From Sipunculus nudus (lineage: Eukaryota > Annelida > Sipuncula > Golfingiida > Sipunculidae), in NCBI GenBank assembly GCA_026874595.1, contig CM049307.1, positions 78,964,643 to 79,028,642 on the forward strand: a stretch of DNA of 64,000 nucleotides, written 5' to 3'. This document shows, one piece after another, positions 11,641 to 22,326 of this stretch. The position numbers and the translations under genes are program-made. The number at the start of each line of letters is the position of its first letter. Positions within the stretch are counted from its first letter, which is position 1. Below the pieces are notes generated by a model, which had not been told where the DNA came from, did not search any database, and saw nothing but the letters and a program-made list of their open reading frames with translations.

Positions 11641-13250
11641 GTGAGTATAAATTCATGTACATTTGTGTAGATAATTGAAATAAAGTACTTGATGAGTGCA
11701 TTGAAAGAATAAAAATTACTTTGCAGGGCTTGATCCCTTGCCGGTCCATGACAGAAGTCACGTGACTGCTCGATGGGCTGTCATTGTCAAAAAAAACCCT
11801 GCAGTTTCTGCATGATAATATTTAAATCCTTTCAATGATAATGCTAATGTCTTGTATTAATTTTGATTATTTTTAATATCTCCATGAAACTAGACACGAA
11901 AGAACATTTTAAATGAAAAACACTGAAGAAGCGATGGATTTAGACTGTGATGCATTTATTCATAACGACTGTACATGTGTCATTGACACATTAGCTTGTA
12001 GACCCTGTTCCGAAGAAGACAACCCCGGAGACGGCGATCCCTCGGGTCTGTACTCACGTTAATTCAACCTCGATGACAGCAAGCCCTCGAGTACGTACTT
12101 ACGTTAGGCCATCTTCAACCAGAGGGACCCAGTGCAGAAGAAAGCCACCAAGTAGGAGTAAAGGTATTAAAAGGATTGTGACCTAATAAAATTTTGAGCT
12201 AATATTCTAATAATTATTTTAGATATATTAGTGAGTGTGAATGAAAGTTATTTATTTCGAATATTATAAAAAATATATTTGTAATAATAATTTTGAGTCA
12301 ATACATTCATATAATTAATCATTTTATATAATTAAGAAAAAAGAGTATATGTAATAATCATATAATTTAATAATAATAAATTATATATATATAAATATCA
12401 TGTAAACTCATGTTTGTATGTGTAATAATAGAATATAGATAACAGAATGAAGACGCCTTAGTGTTGACTAACTGTTTAATTCAACCACGAGCTTTCGAAA
12501 CTTATAGCTTCTTCATCAGGTGTCAAGGTGTGAAGAAGCTATAAGCTTCGAAAGCTCGTGGTTGAATTAAACAGTTAGTCAACACTAAGGCGTCTTCATT
12601 CTGTTATCTATACACTGAGGGACTAACACGGCTATACGCATTCTACATAATAATAGAATATATATACACACATATATATATATATAATAGTATATGGAAT
12701 TGATTTATTTATCAGTTAAAGTGAATAAAAGTTGTTTATTCGACTGTGTGTAATATTAAAAGTAACAATAATAATAATATAATTATTGTGTTATATTTTA
12801 ATATTTATTTTCTATTTATTAGTTAGTGTTATTGAAAGTTATTTATTTCAAATATTATATAAAATATATTTGTAATAATAATTTTGATTGAATACACATA
12901 ATTAATGATTTTATATAATTAAGAAAAAGAATAAATTTAATTATAACATAAATTATAATAATTATATATATATATATATATGTATAAAAAAGCAAAGTTG
13001 TTAAATATAAATAAATATAGAGAATATGTTTTTATATATTTATTAGTTAAAGTGAATGAAAGTTGTTTATTTTGAATGTGTGTGTAATAATAATAATAAT
13101 AAATATATATGCACATTTAATAAAAATTTTTATTTAGTTTTGATATTGTTAACATAGAAAATGAATATAATTATATATAATATAATAATGATTATTTTAT
13201 TAATATTATTAATTATATTTATAATTATGTAGTTATATTGTTAAAACAGA

Positions 13251-13301
<51 letters not shown>

Positions 13302-15054
13302 TATCAATTTATATGGTTTTAGATAGTAAATAGTAAATGGTAACTGAAGCTGTTCATTTTGTTATTTATATTTATTTAAAAATATTAAGTTAACATTATG
13401 TGGTCAGCAGTATCCAAACAAACATTGGTGTATTTAGTATTAATATTCATAAAGATATTTCTTTATTTTAGTGACACAGGTACCACCCATAGTTATGGTG
13501 TCAGTAGGAGTACAGTGTAATCTGACTGCACCAGAACCAGTGCCAGTTGACACATCTACACCTGTCCACAGTCCTGTCTGCATGTCCTGGAGTGATGATT
13601 CAGAGGGTATCCAAGAGGTGTTTGACAGTGATTACATGCCATCAGCAAGCGAGTCAGCCTTTTCAGGCCAATCTGACAATGATGTTACTGTGCAGTAGGT
13701 ATTTTGTAATCTGACCAACAAATTTATAGGTTTATCAATTATTATAATTTTTTTATGAGATATATACAAATATGTACTAAGTTTTATAATTATGAATGCT
13801 TAAGGGTTGGCACATACAATGTTATGGTCTGTGCGTAATAAAGAACCCATGGTTCATGGACCACATGCAAATGTTATACATAATCATTTTAAATGTAAAA
13901 AGCGTCTAATCTGAAATGATTATATGGTTGATATGTAATTTCAAGCCATATGTACCCTATAGCCCCCCCCCCCCCCCCACACACACACATAAACATTAGT
14001 ATGTTTGATATATTTGTTGTTTCAGAACACCAACAGAAATCCCATCTGAGCCCCAAGCTGAACCTAAGTACATGGTGTTCCAGTCATGCTTGCTTGATCT
14101 GTTCAAAACATGCCCATCCTGCTCAGCCACCTCAAAAGCCTGGGTTCACGAAGAAACTGGCACAATGGTCACAATCCAACAGAGCTGTCAAACCTGTGGT
14201 TATGAGAGGAAGTGGAGTAGTCAGCCATACATGAGAGGGTAAGTTGAGTTATATTCATTTTTAAGGGTTGGTGTTATATCCAAGGAAGAGACATTACATT
14301 TTGGAGGAAACCTGAGGCACTATAATAAAGTTTTAACTCAAAGGATTTATTTTATTGCAAAATATAGCCATTTCTTTGTCACAGATCTATTCAATGGTAT
14401 TAGGGGGTGGTTTGTAGCAGAGGTGACCTTGGATGAGCCATGGGGTTCTTTAAACTTGACAGCTGTGTACACAGAAAATCCTGACAAGGTTTGTAGAGCC
14501 TGACTACTTCTTGTGTATATAATGGTTAATTGTCTAGATATGGACACTTGTGAAACATCACCTAGATTCATGAGGTATGCCAACATTTTAAGTATTCACT
14601 TCATATATATTGATAATATGATTGGTATGTTTATCAAAAAGGAAGCAAATGTTCATTTTTAACTTTATTTTTGTTTTACAGGATGCCTGCAGGCAATCTG
14701 ATATTGTCTGCTGCAATACTCTTCTCAGGGTCCCTTGCAGCAAAGGTTATCAGGATGTTCTCAATCATGAAAATGGCCTGCATCAGCTCAGGAACATTCT
14801 ACAGGCATCAGAAAAACTTTCTCCATCCCACTATAAACAACTGCTGGAAGACTGAGCAAACTCAACTACTGCAGTCTCTGGACAAAGAACAAGGTCTAAT
14901 ATTAGCAGGGGATGCAAGATGTGATAGTCCGGGTCACTGTGCAAAGTACGGATCATACACTTTGTTAGAGTCAACCAAGAACAAGATCATTGATGTCCAG
15001 TTGGTGCAGGCAAGGATAACTATTTTACAAAATATATGTACAATATTATTTAAA

Positions 15055-15103
<49 letters not shown>

Positions 15104-16746
15104 TGCAACAGATGTAGTACATTCATTTCCATAATATAAATTAATAACTTTGAGAGGTCGTGGCAAATGATTTGACATTGTTTACATTCAAATGATTTGG
15201 CATAGATTTTAATCTAAACTGATATGGTGACACCAGATATTGGAATAAAAAAAATTCCTGATACTCATGAGAGATTTTTTCCTTTTTCAGAGCAATGAGG
15301 TACCAAACAGCAGCTGGTGTGAGCTTGAGGGACTACAAAGGGGTGTAACAATGCTATCAGAGCAAGGGTTTGTGATTAAAGAACTCATCACTGACAGACA
15401 CAAACAGGTGTCTAGCTGGGTGAAGAAGAACCTGCCCCAGACAAACCACTACTACGATGTATGGCATGTTGCTAAAGGTACTTTATTACTGCTAGTTGTA
15501 TCATATATGTTCATTTAAGATCAATACCATACTCATTTCACTTTAGCTGGTAAGTTACCATGATTTGATCTTGTAGGTTACAGTAGGTATGCAAAACTTT
15601 CTTTTACACTAAAATTCTATACCCAGGGTTCACATTGGTTATTGTTTATATTATACCTAATCAGTAAAGTATTTTTATATATATGAAATCTAAGGAATCC
15701 TTTACACCCTGAAAATATTTATATTGAGCAAATTTACATTTCACATTCTAGTGATCATTAGGTTACTACAAATATACATACATCAAGGCTAACTTGTATT
15801 CTTGATTACAGGTCTTGGTAAGAAACTACATGCCTTGGGACGCGTTAAAGGATGTGAGGATGTTACCCTTTGGACCCCCTCCATTATTAACCATATTTAT
15901 TGGTTTGCACAGTCAGCCCAAGATCCAGATGTCCGGGTGGCTAAATGGGAGTCGTTGGTTAACCACATGCAGAACTGTCATGAAGGCCACAGCAACATAT
16001 ACCCCGCGTGCGAGCATGCACCCCTCACAGAAGAGGAGAGGGACAAACAGTGGTTGGTGCCTGGTAATGAATATGGTTTTTCATAAATATTTAATTAGTT
16101 AAATTTACATGTATCTTATTTCTAAGATCTGATTGAACATTTCCAGGTGCGGATCCAGGGTTTTTTTGCAAGGGGGGGGGGGGGGGGGGGGGGGGAATAG
16201 GTGTCACTGAGTGATTATTCCAGAAATTTACCCGTCATGGTTTAAAATTGGTCAAAAAATAAGTTGGTGGTTGACAGCAGGGAATGATCTTGACCCCCCC
16301 CCCCCCCCCCCTCGATCTGCGCCTGCATTTCTTCTGTGGTCTCATTTCACCATTTAGTGAAACAACAGAAACTTGCATGGATTAGTGCTGCCCCTGTCCT
16401 TCATTTATTCAATATCCATATCAATATCCAACAAAATTATATCTAAGGGGATGTCTAAATTTCTCAGCTGAATTTGTTTTTAAAATTTGATAAATGTAAA
16501 ATATACTTATTTCTCAGAGGAATAGAGTTGCAGTAATCCAATTTTTGCGTTTGGTAGAACTTGGGGACATCTAACTGTATGTTGAATTTTAGATTTGTAG
16601 GTGCAATGGTTTCAAAATGTGCCCTGTTAACAAACGGATGGACAACAAGGGATCATCACTATACTAGTATAGCTCAGATGACTTGAATTCAGCTGAGCTA
16701 AAAAGTGCTGTGCAGATTATCCATGATGTCTGAAAACGCTTAATTG

Positions 16747-16803
<57 letters not shown>

Positions 16804-18116
16804 TTACAATCCATATGTAATTTCTTTTTCAAAGGCACAAAAGCCTTTATATATATATATATATAATTTTTTACAATCCATATGTAATTTCTTTTTCAAA
16901 GGCACAAAAGCCTGTGAGAAACTGTCAGATGTGTTGACAACCCCCTTCTTACTCAAGGACCTTCGAAAATTGTCCTCAAGATACCAGACGGCATCGCTTG
17001 AGGCCTTCCACAGCCTCATTTTGCAGTTTGCCCCAAAGCTTGTAGGATTTTCCTACTTGGGTCAATATTGCAGGTAAATATTTACCTATGAACACAGAAA
17101 AATTTGTTTACTGCCAATGGGAATCCACACCATTACCTTCCCATTGCTGGTCATTTGTTCAATTCCAAATGACACTGAACCAGCTTTTCTGTGGATCCAT
17201 TTTCAATATATATTATATATATATATACATACATATTTATATTCATATATATATATATATATGTGTGTGTGTATATACTATATATATGTTAAAAATTTGG
17301 TTATTTACATATATATCTTTATATTATTAATCTAGCTTGAATGACAAAACATCCCACATATGGGGATCAGTGGCTGGTATAGTTGTTAATCAATAATAGC
17401 TTCGGATGAAAATTATATGACTTTTCTTTGACACATATTTTTTATGATTATTCAAGTAAATATGAGAGGAATTTTGAAAATCTTGAAGCACTTCTTTATG
17501 TTTCAGAACAGTGCTAGCTGTAATGCACTACAATGGCAACAGTGAGAGATCACAGGCTACCACACAAGATGGAACACCAAGATTTGCCATAAGGTTTCCA
17601 AAATTCAAGAAAGGAGGGCATAGTGTTTGTGTGACCAAAGAAAACCCTTCATATGGTAAATAGTCATTGAAATGGTGGTCCTGATAATATTTTGATTACA
17701 ATACATGTATATCAAAGCTGGGGCAAATTTATTGGCTTAATTATTTAACACAACTTTCAAACTTTTTTGTATTTTATGATGATATAATAAAAATGTAGGG
17801 GTTGTATTTTCTTTCTTTCAAATAATATTACAAGGCCTGTTAAAATGCATTGTACAATTGACTTCATACTAGGCTATATAAACATGTACTAGTAGGCTCA
17901 TATTTCTCAACATAAAAATTCTTATACTATTCTACAGACTATGTGGATAAGCTGATGGATGCATTGATCAAGGCCTACAGAGAAGATCCTCACATTCTGA
18001 AGAACAGCATAAGAGAGGAGAGGGCAGCTGTTCCAGACACTCTAGCATCAGCAATGGTCCGTCCCATCAAGGAAGTGGCTGTAGCAGCAGCTCACTTGAG
18101 TCGATTCCGCACTTAA
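11164..18116 (+). CDS. Kolobok-type THAP-DDE transposase, 9 exons, intact
   Basis: Exons 11164-11640, 13480-13694, 14026-14238, 14682-15009, 15291-15477, 15812-16063, 16902-17073, 17507-17655 and 17938-18116 join in phase to 723 codons plus TAA. Residues 1-66 are a THAP C2CH zinc finger (C5, C10, C55, H58; P24, W35, F59), which binds the element ends. Residues near 250-290 have paired CxxC motifs (CPSC, CQTC). The catalytic core holds AGDARCDSPGH (D379/D383), ELITDRH (D446), YYDVWHVAKG (D467) and SLEAFHS (E591), a DDE/D layout for cut-and-paste transposition in the nucleus. Exons 3 to 9 are fixed by the conserved domain and consistent phases. The exon 1/2 junction is less certain: GTGAGT at 11641 paired with cag at 13477-13479 is phase-correct, and an upstream tag is an alternative. 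Intron 4 starts with GC, not GT. Confidence 0.88.
12436..12609. repeat. near-perfect 80-bp palindrome in transposase intron 1
   Basis: The left arm begins agataacagaatgaagacgc and is repeated inverted, with one substitution, after a spacer of about 15 bp (12516-12531). It carries CTGATGA...GAAA on the minus strand (12493-12519). It is the same family as 8103-8330 and looks like a head-to-head pair of Penelope-like tails. Confidence 0.75.
12620..13460. other. transposase intron 1: AT-rich diverged tandem repeats
   Basis: The phrases gtgaatgaaagttatttatt and taataataattttga recur with drift at about 12230, 12720, 12830 and 13050, so the intron has expanded by imperfect tandem duplication of about 600-bp blocks. 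A (TA)n tract lies at 13253-13297. Confidence 0.55.
13253..13297. repeat. (TA)n microsatellite
   Basis: About 20 TA units within transposase intron 1. Confidence 0.9.
15007..15012 (+). other. GC-AG type intron donor (exon 4/intron 4)
   Basis: The exon ends CAG and the intron begins GCAAGG. The 3' site is cctttttcag at 15281-15290. Joining here gives a continuous DVQLVQ-SNEV reading frame in phase 0, matching the family pattern; the nearest upstream GT (15004) would delete residues. Confidence 0.7.
15057..15101. repeat. (TA)n microsatellite in intron 4
   Basis: About 22 TA units, 50 bp into the GC-AG intron. Confidence 0.9.
16144..16325. mobile_element. 182-bp MITE in transposase intron 6
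   Basis: The ends CAGGTGCGGATCCAGGG and the inverse of CAGGCGCAGATCGAGGG form imperfect inverted repeats. The direct repeat CATTTC flanks both sides (16138-16143, 16326-16331). The interior is dominated by G and C homopolymer runs. Confidence 0.6.
16570..16703. mobile_element. right-end fragment of an AGCTCAG element in intron 6
   Basis: gccctgttaacaaacggatg...agctcagatgacttgaattc...agctgagct matches the right end of the tandem-repeat family best seen at 36130-36246. Confidence 0.6.
16752..16799. repeat. (TA)n microsatellite
   Basis: About 24 TA units directly upstream of the 67-bp splice-site duplication. Confidence 0.9.
16795..16913 (+). repeat. 67-bp tandem duplication carrying a decoy 3' splice site
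   Basis: ttttttacaatccatatgta through ggcacaaaagcct occurs twice, offset 67 bp. Both copies contain the polypyrimidine tract and AG; the first AG (16833-16834) is the decoy, the second (16900-16901) opens exon 7 in frame. Use of the decoy would read into TA repeats and hit TAA within about 11 codons. Confidence 0.85.
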
Positions 18117-18297
18117 AGAAGCCCACGAACAATTTAAATGTGTGATTATACAACCTGCATATTAATAACAGAATAGTTTATGTTTATAGTATTCTCAGTG
18201 TATAAAAAAGAGAAAAATTCATTCTCAGTGCTATTTTACTAAATATTTAATTTTGCAAAAAGTGTCCAACTATCCATATGGAGTTCCATTTACAGCA

Positions 18298-18460
18298 CTA
18301 GATGTCTGGCCACCTGAAGCCTTTATATGTGTTATTATCATCGGGGAATGTCGCCCTGATCAAGTTTACTGCACAAGATGGCAATGGGACACGACTGTGC
18401 TTGCCCAGGTACCCCCAACACCACCTTACTAGTTGACGATATGCAGTGTACCGATATTTC
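18298..18460 (-). CDS. ballast gene last exon
   Basis: From acceptor AG at 18461-18462 to TAG at 18298-18300. It holds the AYRQ...WCWGYLG and LPSC motifs. The frame also stays open upstream into the intron, but only the join to the previous exon restores the family's EKYRYTAYR sequence. Confidence 0.75.
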
Positions 18461-20438
18461 CTGCAAAGAACAGACCTGTATGTGAGACCTTTTGTGAAAA
18501 AAATGTTTGTCAAAGGTAAAACATATCCTATTGTTACCCTTTGACTGCAGAACTTTAATTTGTTCTGAGATTGTCAAAGGTCCAGATGCCATATGTCCAT
18601 TATTAAAACACCTGATCTTCAAACTGCTTCAGTGTTATAGATGTTTAATATTTTATGTTACATCACCAGCTAATGCCAGCTATGACAAAAAAATTTTCCA
18701 TGAAATTTGCTATGATAAAACTTGGTTGTGTAGTTTAAGCTTATTTCCGTCATTTTATAATTGGACTTACTCATGAATAGCCATATTAACAGGCCCATAC
18801 TGCTGTCGATATTGGTGGTAAGCCATTGCTAGCACCCATGGGTTTAAACAAACTGCTTCAAACCCAGGGTGCTGAGTGACACATGAAATCTCTGGCATCT
18901 GTAAATCCTGCACAGTGCTCAAGATTTTTTCACACTCTTGGCAGCAACCACTCTGTTCATCTTTGGCCATGACTACACACCTGCCACACTTGCACCTTTC
19001 ATATAATATAATTGTCTCAGATATATTGTGTATAAACAATTTTATTTTTTAATATAAGAATAAACTGCTGAATCAAAACAATTGGAGAGCAAGCTATTTT
19101 TATATTAGGGGAAATAGTTTATAGATAAAAATATATGATCAATTATTATTATGGTTTCCATATTAAATTTGTTGATTGTTACATGGGATTTATATATTAT
19201 CTTGCCTAAGAGAGTTAATGCTTTACAATAATAGAAGTTCTTCTATCACTTAATGGTAATGTAGCTGACAACATTTATTCATGCATACACACTTTATACA
19301 GACAGAATGGAAGTAGTCATTGTAACTTCAATTTGGTGCCGGCACCAATAATAAAGTATGATCAATATGCTCTTCTCTGTATCAAGTACTAGCCCCCTTA
19401 AAAATATTTTTTAAATAATTATATATATATATACATATATATATCCATAATTTTAATGCAGATTTATTTTACCAATGCTTCAATAATAAGACAGGATATC
19501 CATTTTGAACTTTTGTAAAGTGACCCAAATATTACTAACAAAATTTGATATCTCTTTGAGAGCGTATTTAGGATGTTAGATGACATTACTGACACTGTGG
19601 ATCCAAAATAGCTGTCAAAATGGGCCTTCTAGAACTGTTATTAATATAAAATGGGAACTGCGTTTGGGAATTCAACCCCCCCCCCCCTATATTACAGGGG
19701 AATATTTTCCCGGTGTGAGTAAAATTCTACATTTTATTATATATGTAACTAATGAGCAGGCCTTGCATTGTTATTGGTAATGTTGCACTTGTATTAAGTT
19801 GTAACTGTAAGGTCTAAGGACAACAATTCATGTCAGTTCCTTTTGTCTTGACCCTCGCTTCAAATGCAGGCCGGAATCTTAGCATTTATCCTTTTTCATA
19901 AACCTGATAACAAAATAAATCAAACTTTGCAACAACAACAAAAATGTAGGATTATAATGATGTTTAACCCGACGCGTAATCAACCGATTGTATCACAACA
20001 AAACGATATGACGCCCATGACATGAGCGATATTAAGTTCAGCAGACCATGCCAAGAATTCTGAAAGTTCTCAACACATTACCTACGTATTGTATCATTGT
20101 GCATTTTCCAATAAAATATGTTGGGTATGGAACTGTCTAATAGCAATAGCCTAATGCTGTCATAATAATCACCAAAACAACTGGCCAGCTCGAGAAACCG
20201 TGGGAGAAGTTGCTGCCGCTCCATTAGACCCAGTGTCTTCTTGGCTGTCACCATTGCTCGCACTCGCCGTCGTCTTCCGAGCCCGAGGCTCAAAACGATA
20301 GGGAGCTATAACTGCTAAGGGTGGGAAATCTCTAGATTCACCGTCATCGCTATATTCTTCATCATCATATACGATCACGTTCTCCTCGGATCCGGACGAG
20401 AAGCGCTCCTCGCTTGAGCAGCTTCCCTCGTCAGCCAT
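18298..20438 (-). CDS. ballast-domain protein (P2X7 C-terminus-like), second gene of the transposon
   Basis: Minus strand. Exon 1 starts at the ATG 20438-20436 (MADEGSCSSEERFSSGSEE), an acidic Ser/Glu-rich N-terminus leading to APYRFEPRARK; its 3' end (near 20170-20250) is unresolved. A later exon, about 19015-18771, encodes CKCGRC, a CC..C cluster and HPGFEAVCLNPWVLAMAYHQ, ending at a strong GTAAGT donor (18770). The last exon, 18460-18298 (acceptor ttctttgcag), encodes EKYRYTAYRQLVRWCWGYLG, then LPSCAVNLIRATFP and YKGFRWPDI before TAG. The two exons join in phase. The Cys spacing, AYR...W..G, LPSC and IR..FP signatures are those of the Zn/GDP-binding ballast domain at the C-terminus of vertebrate P2X7 and of many stand-alone invertebrate proteins. 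No membrane segments, so a soluble protein, not a receptor. Role in transposition unknown. Confidence 0.75.
18771..19015 (-). CDS. ballast gene internal exon with Cys cluster
   Basis: Encodes ERCKCGRCVVM, GCCQECEKI and CVTQHPGFEAVCLNPWVL. The donor is GTAAGT at 18770-18765. The 5' boundary at a ctgag (19016-19020) is phase-0 but has a weak pyrimidine tract, so an alternative start is possible. Confidence 0.7.
19040..20160. other. ballast gene intron, AT-rich
   Basis: No other exon-like frame with good splice sites was found between the Cys-cluster exon and exon 1, although one small exon may be missed. A short (TA)n run lies at about 19421-19443. Confidence 0.4.
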
Positions 20439-20471
20439 GATAACACCTTGGCTTGAGGGCAAATCCCGGGA

Positions 20472-20493
20472 GTTCTGGTTGTGACGTCACACA
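20472..20493 (-). promoter_or_regulatory. right subterminal CRE block upstream of ballast gene
   Basis: Exact inverse of 11087-11108, again centred on TGACGTCA, 34 bp before the ballast ATG (20438). This implies the two genes share a promoter module. Confidence 0.6.
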
Positions 20494-20649
20494 GCTCCAA
20501 AGGGCTGCCCCAACTTTTTCAGGCGCTCTCCCTGATGCCGTCCACAAATTCGTTCGCTAAACCGATTGGAACGTCCACAGGTAGCAAATTGATACGGGAA
20601 TTTTTTTCATGGACCCACAGCTTACTTTTATTAAAAATCATGTTGTGGG

Positions 20650-20662
20650 TGGAAGTAGGCCT
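20650..20662 (-). repeat. right terminal inverted repeat
   Basis: Inverse of AGGCCTACTTCCA, flush with TTAA. Confidence 0.85.
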
Positions 20663-20666
20663 TTAA
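20663..20666. other. TTAA target-site duplication, right
   Basis: Matches 10897-10900. Confidence 0.85.
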
Positions 20667-20771
20667 GCATAGCCCGGGGGCATGTTCCGTCCCCGAGACC
20701 CAATGGTCCCACCCAGCGTCCGTTATGCGGAACACGGTGATAAACCGGGGAACGCGCCCTAGACCGCACAG

Positions 20772-21290
20772 TTTTTTAGCTCAGCTGACTGAAAGTCATC
20801 TGAGCTATAGCGATCACTCTTTGTCCGTCGTCCGTCTGTCCGTCCATTAACCAGGCACAAATCGTAACCGCTGGACCTAAACCTTGTAACTTGGCATTCT
20901 GAGAGGTCCATGATAATCTCCTTGGAAACCAGAAATTAGGTCTCTGTTACCCATATCCTTCGAGCTATGGGGCCCCAAAGTACCCCCCAGAAAAGTCAAA
21001 AATTTCATTCAAAAACATCAATATCTCATTAACTACATCACTGATGGTCATGATTTTTGGCATACATATTGATCATGAGATGTTCCATCAGTTCCTGCAG
21101 ACTGGTGGCGCCACCTGTATTTTTCGATTTTTTACGAATTTTTTTCTTTAAAAGATGCTGTCATCTGTTAACAGGGCACAAATGGTAGTGACTGAACCTA
21201 GAATCTATTTTGTTGACATGACGGGAGGCCCATGGAAAGTCTCCTTGGAACCCAGAAATTAGGTCTCTGTTACCCATATCCTTCAAGCTA
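20772..21290 (+). mobile_element. AGCTCAG element, left-end fragment (copy A)
   Basis: The left terminus agctcagctgactgaaagtc forms a 13-bp hairpin, followed by the gtccgtcgtccgtctgtccg tract and about 1.4 monomers carrying GGTGGCGCCACC (about 21104-21115) and CTGTTAACAG (about 21166-21175). It stops inside the monomer, so it is truncated. Confidence 0.8.
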
Positions 21291-22186
21291 GTAATGTCAT
21301 TTTTTAATTGAAGAAACAACAATAGACACTGATCATTTTATTAATCATGTTGGATGCCGTTAATGAAAGGCTTAGACGACTAGACGCTGATGCGGCCGAG
21401 TGACGGTACCTCTGCATGCATGGTTTCTGGCAAAAGTACTGTGTGATGTTCGGAACAAACAGACAACTGCACCCTGTAAACAAGGCAACTCAATCATATA
21501 ACTGTATCCCGTTAATGGCGGACCAACCATTAATAGCTTAATCCTGCGACAGAGTTAACCTAGTGAGACATCGGGCGTGGTGATCAGAAACGGTCAGCTG
21601 AGCACGATTTGAGCGGGCACCCAGTTTAACTGTGGCCTCGTTATGGAGATGCACTGGTCCCAGCTGGAGTGGAAACGGGGTTTCTTCTGAACAAACGATA
21701 TACCGATCTCTAGAGCCGGCACTTGTTCTAATAACCTAGTAATGCATGACTTCATTTGATGGACCCAGGTTGAATTATCCCGAAGAAATCTATCGAGATT
21801 TATCTAAATATTTTCTCCCACGATTCAGATAAGGCAAACGATATTTTAGTTGTTGTGTCATTGAGCCAAGACTATTTTTATTCATTGAATGAGTCTTAAG
21901 GGTATTAAATTCCATCGAATGTTTACCGAACAATCTTTGGCTTATTTTCAGATCTGTTCACAAATGAGTTCTGATAAAATGCATAAACAGGAACGATTAA
22001 TCCACGAAAGTTTTAACCCAATGAATAGTGTTTAAGGCCAAAACCACGAAAGGTAAAACCTGAATCCAAAGTATATTTAATAAGACTGCCAAATCTTTAT
22101 ACTGATAGTTATAGTTAAAGTAAAAACTGCAGCACTTAATTGTTATTAGTTAAAAGATTTTATTTTTATATTATTTTTATACCCTC

Positions 22187-22198
22187 TGCGCATGCGCT
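22187..22198 (+). promoter_or_regulatory. NRF-1-type site TGCGCATGCGCT (copy A)
   Basis: A match to the YGCGCAYGCGCR consensus, 88 bp upstream of a short coding exon with a good donor. Confidence 0.5.
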
Positions 22199-22285
22199 AC
22201 TGTGATGACTGCTTATATTTCTCCTCTGCATTTTGCCGATGTTTTTGTTGATTAAACCTAAAACAGCCCAGGTTTTACGCCATAC

Positions 22286-22326
22286 ATGGACTTTACAATA
22301 TCGGGAAAATATACACTTATTACCGG
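22286..22326 (+). CDS. candidate first coding exon (copy A)
   Basis: ATG followed by 13 codons (MDFTISGKYTLIT) and a GTGAGT donor at 22327. Copy B keeps the frame with one K-to-Q change and the same donor. Short, so confidence rests on the promoter-exon-donor arrangement. The next exon is not identified; 22728-23087 is a candidate partner in this copy only. Confidence 0.4.

Larger units (their letters stand above)
10901..20662. mobile_element. Kolobok-like autonomous DNA transposon, two convergent genes, 9762 bp
   Basis: The termini are perfect 13-bp inverted repeats AGGCCTACTTCCA (10901-10913; inverse at 20650-20662) directly flanked by TTAA on both sides. TTAA duplication plus a THAP-DDE transposase is the definition of the Kolobok superfamily. 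Inside are a 9-exon plus-strand transposase (11164-18116) and a minus-strand ballast-domain gene (18298-20438), convergent with 181 bp between stops. A 22-bp exact inverted subterminal block with a CRE palindrome lies just upstream of each gene. Secondary insertions sit in introns (12436-12609, 16144-16325, 16570-16703). The transposase frame and splice sites are all intact, so the copy may be recent or active; this is inference. Confidence 0.85.

Noticed and set aside
18463-18513. Upstream extension of the ballast last exon
   Set aside because: The frame stays open here, but the acceptor ttctttgcag and in-phase join to the previous exon give the family sequence; this stretch is intronic.
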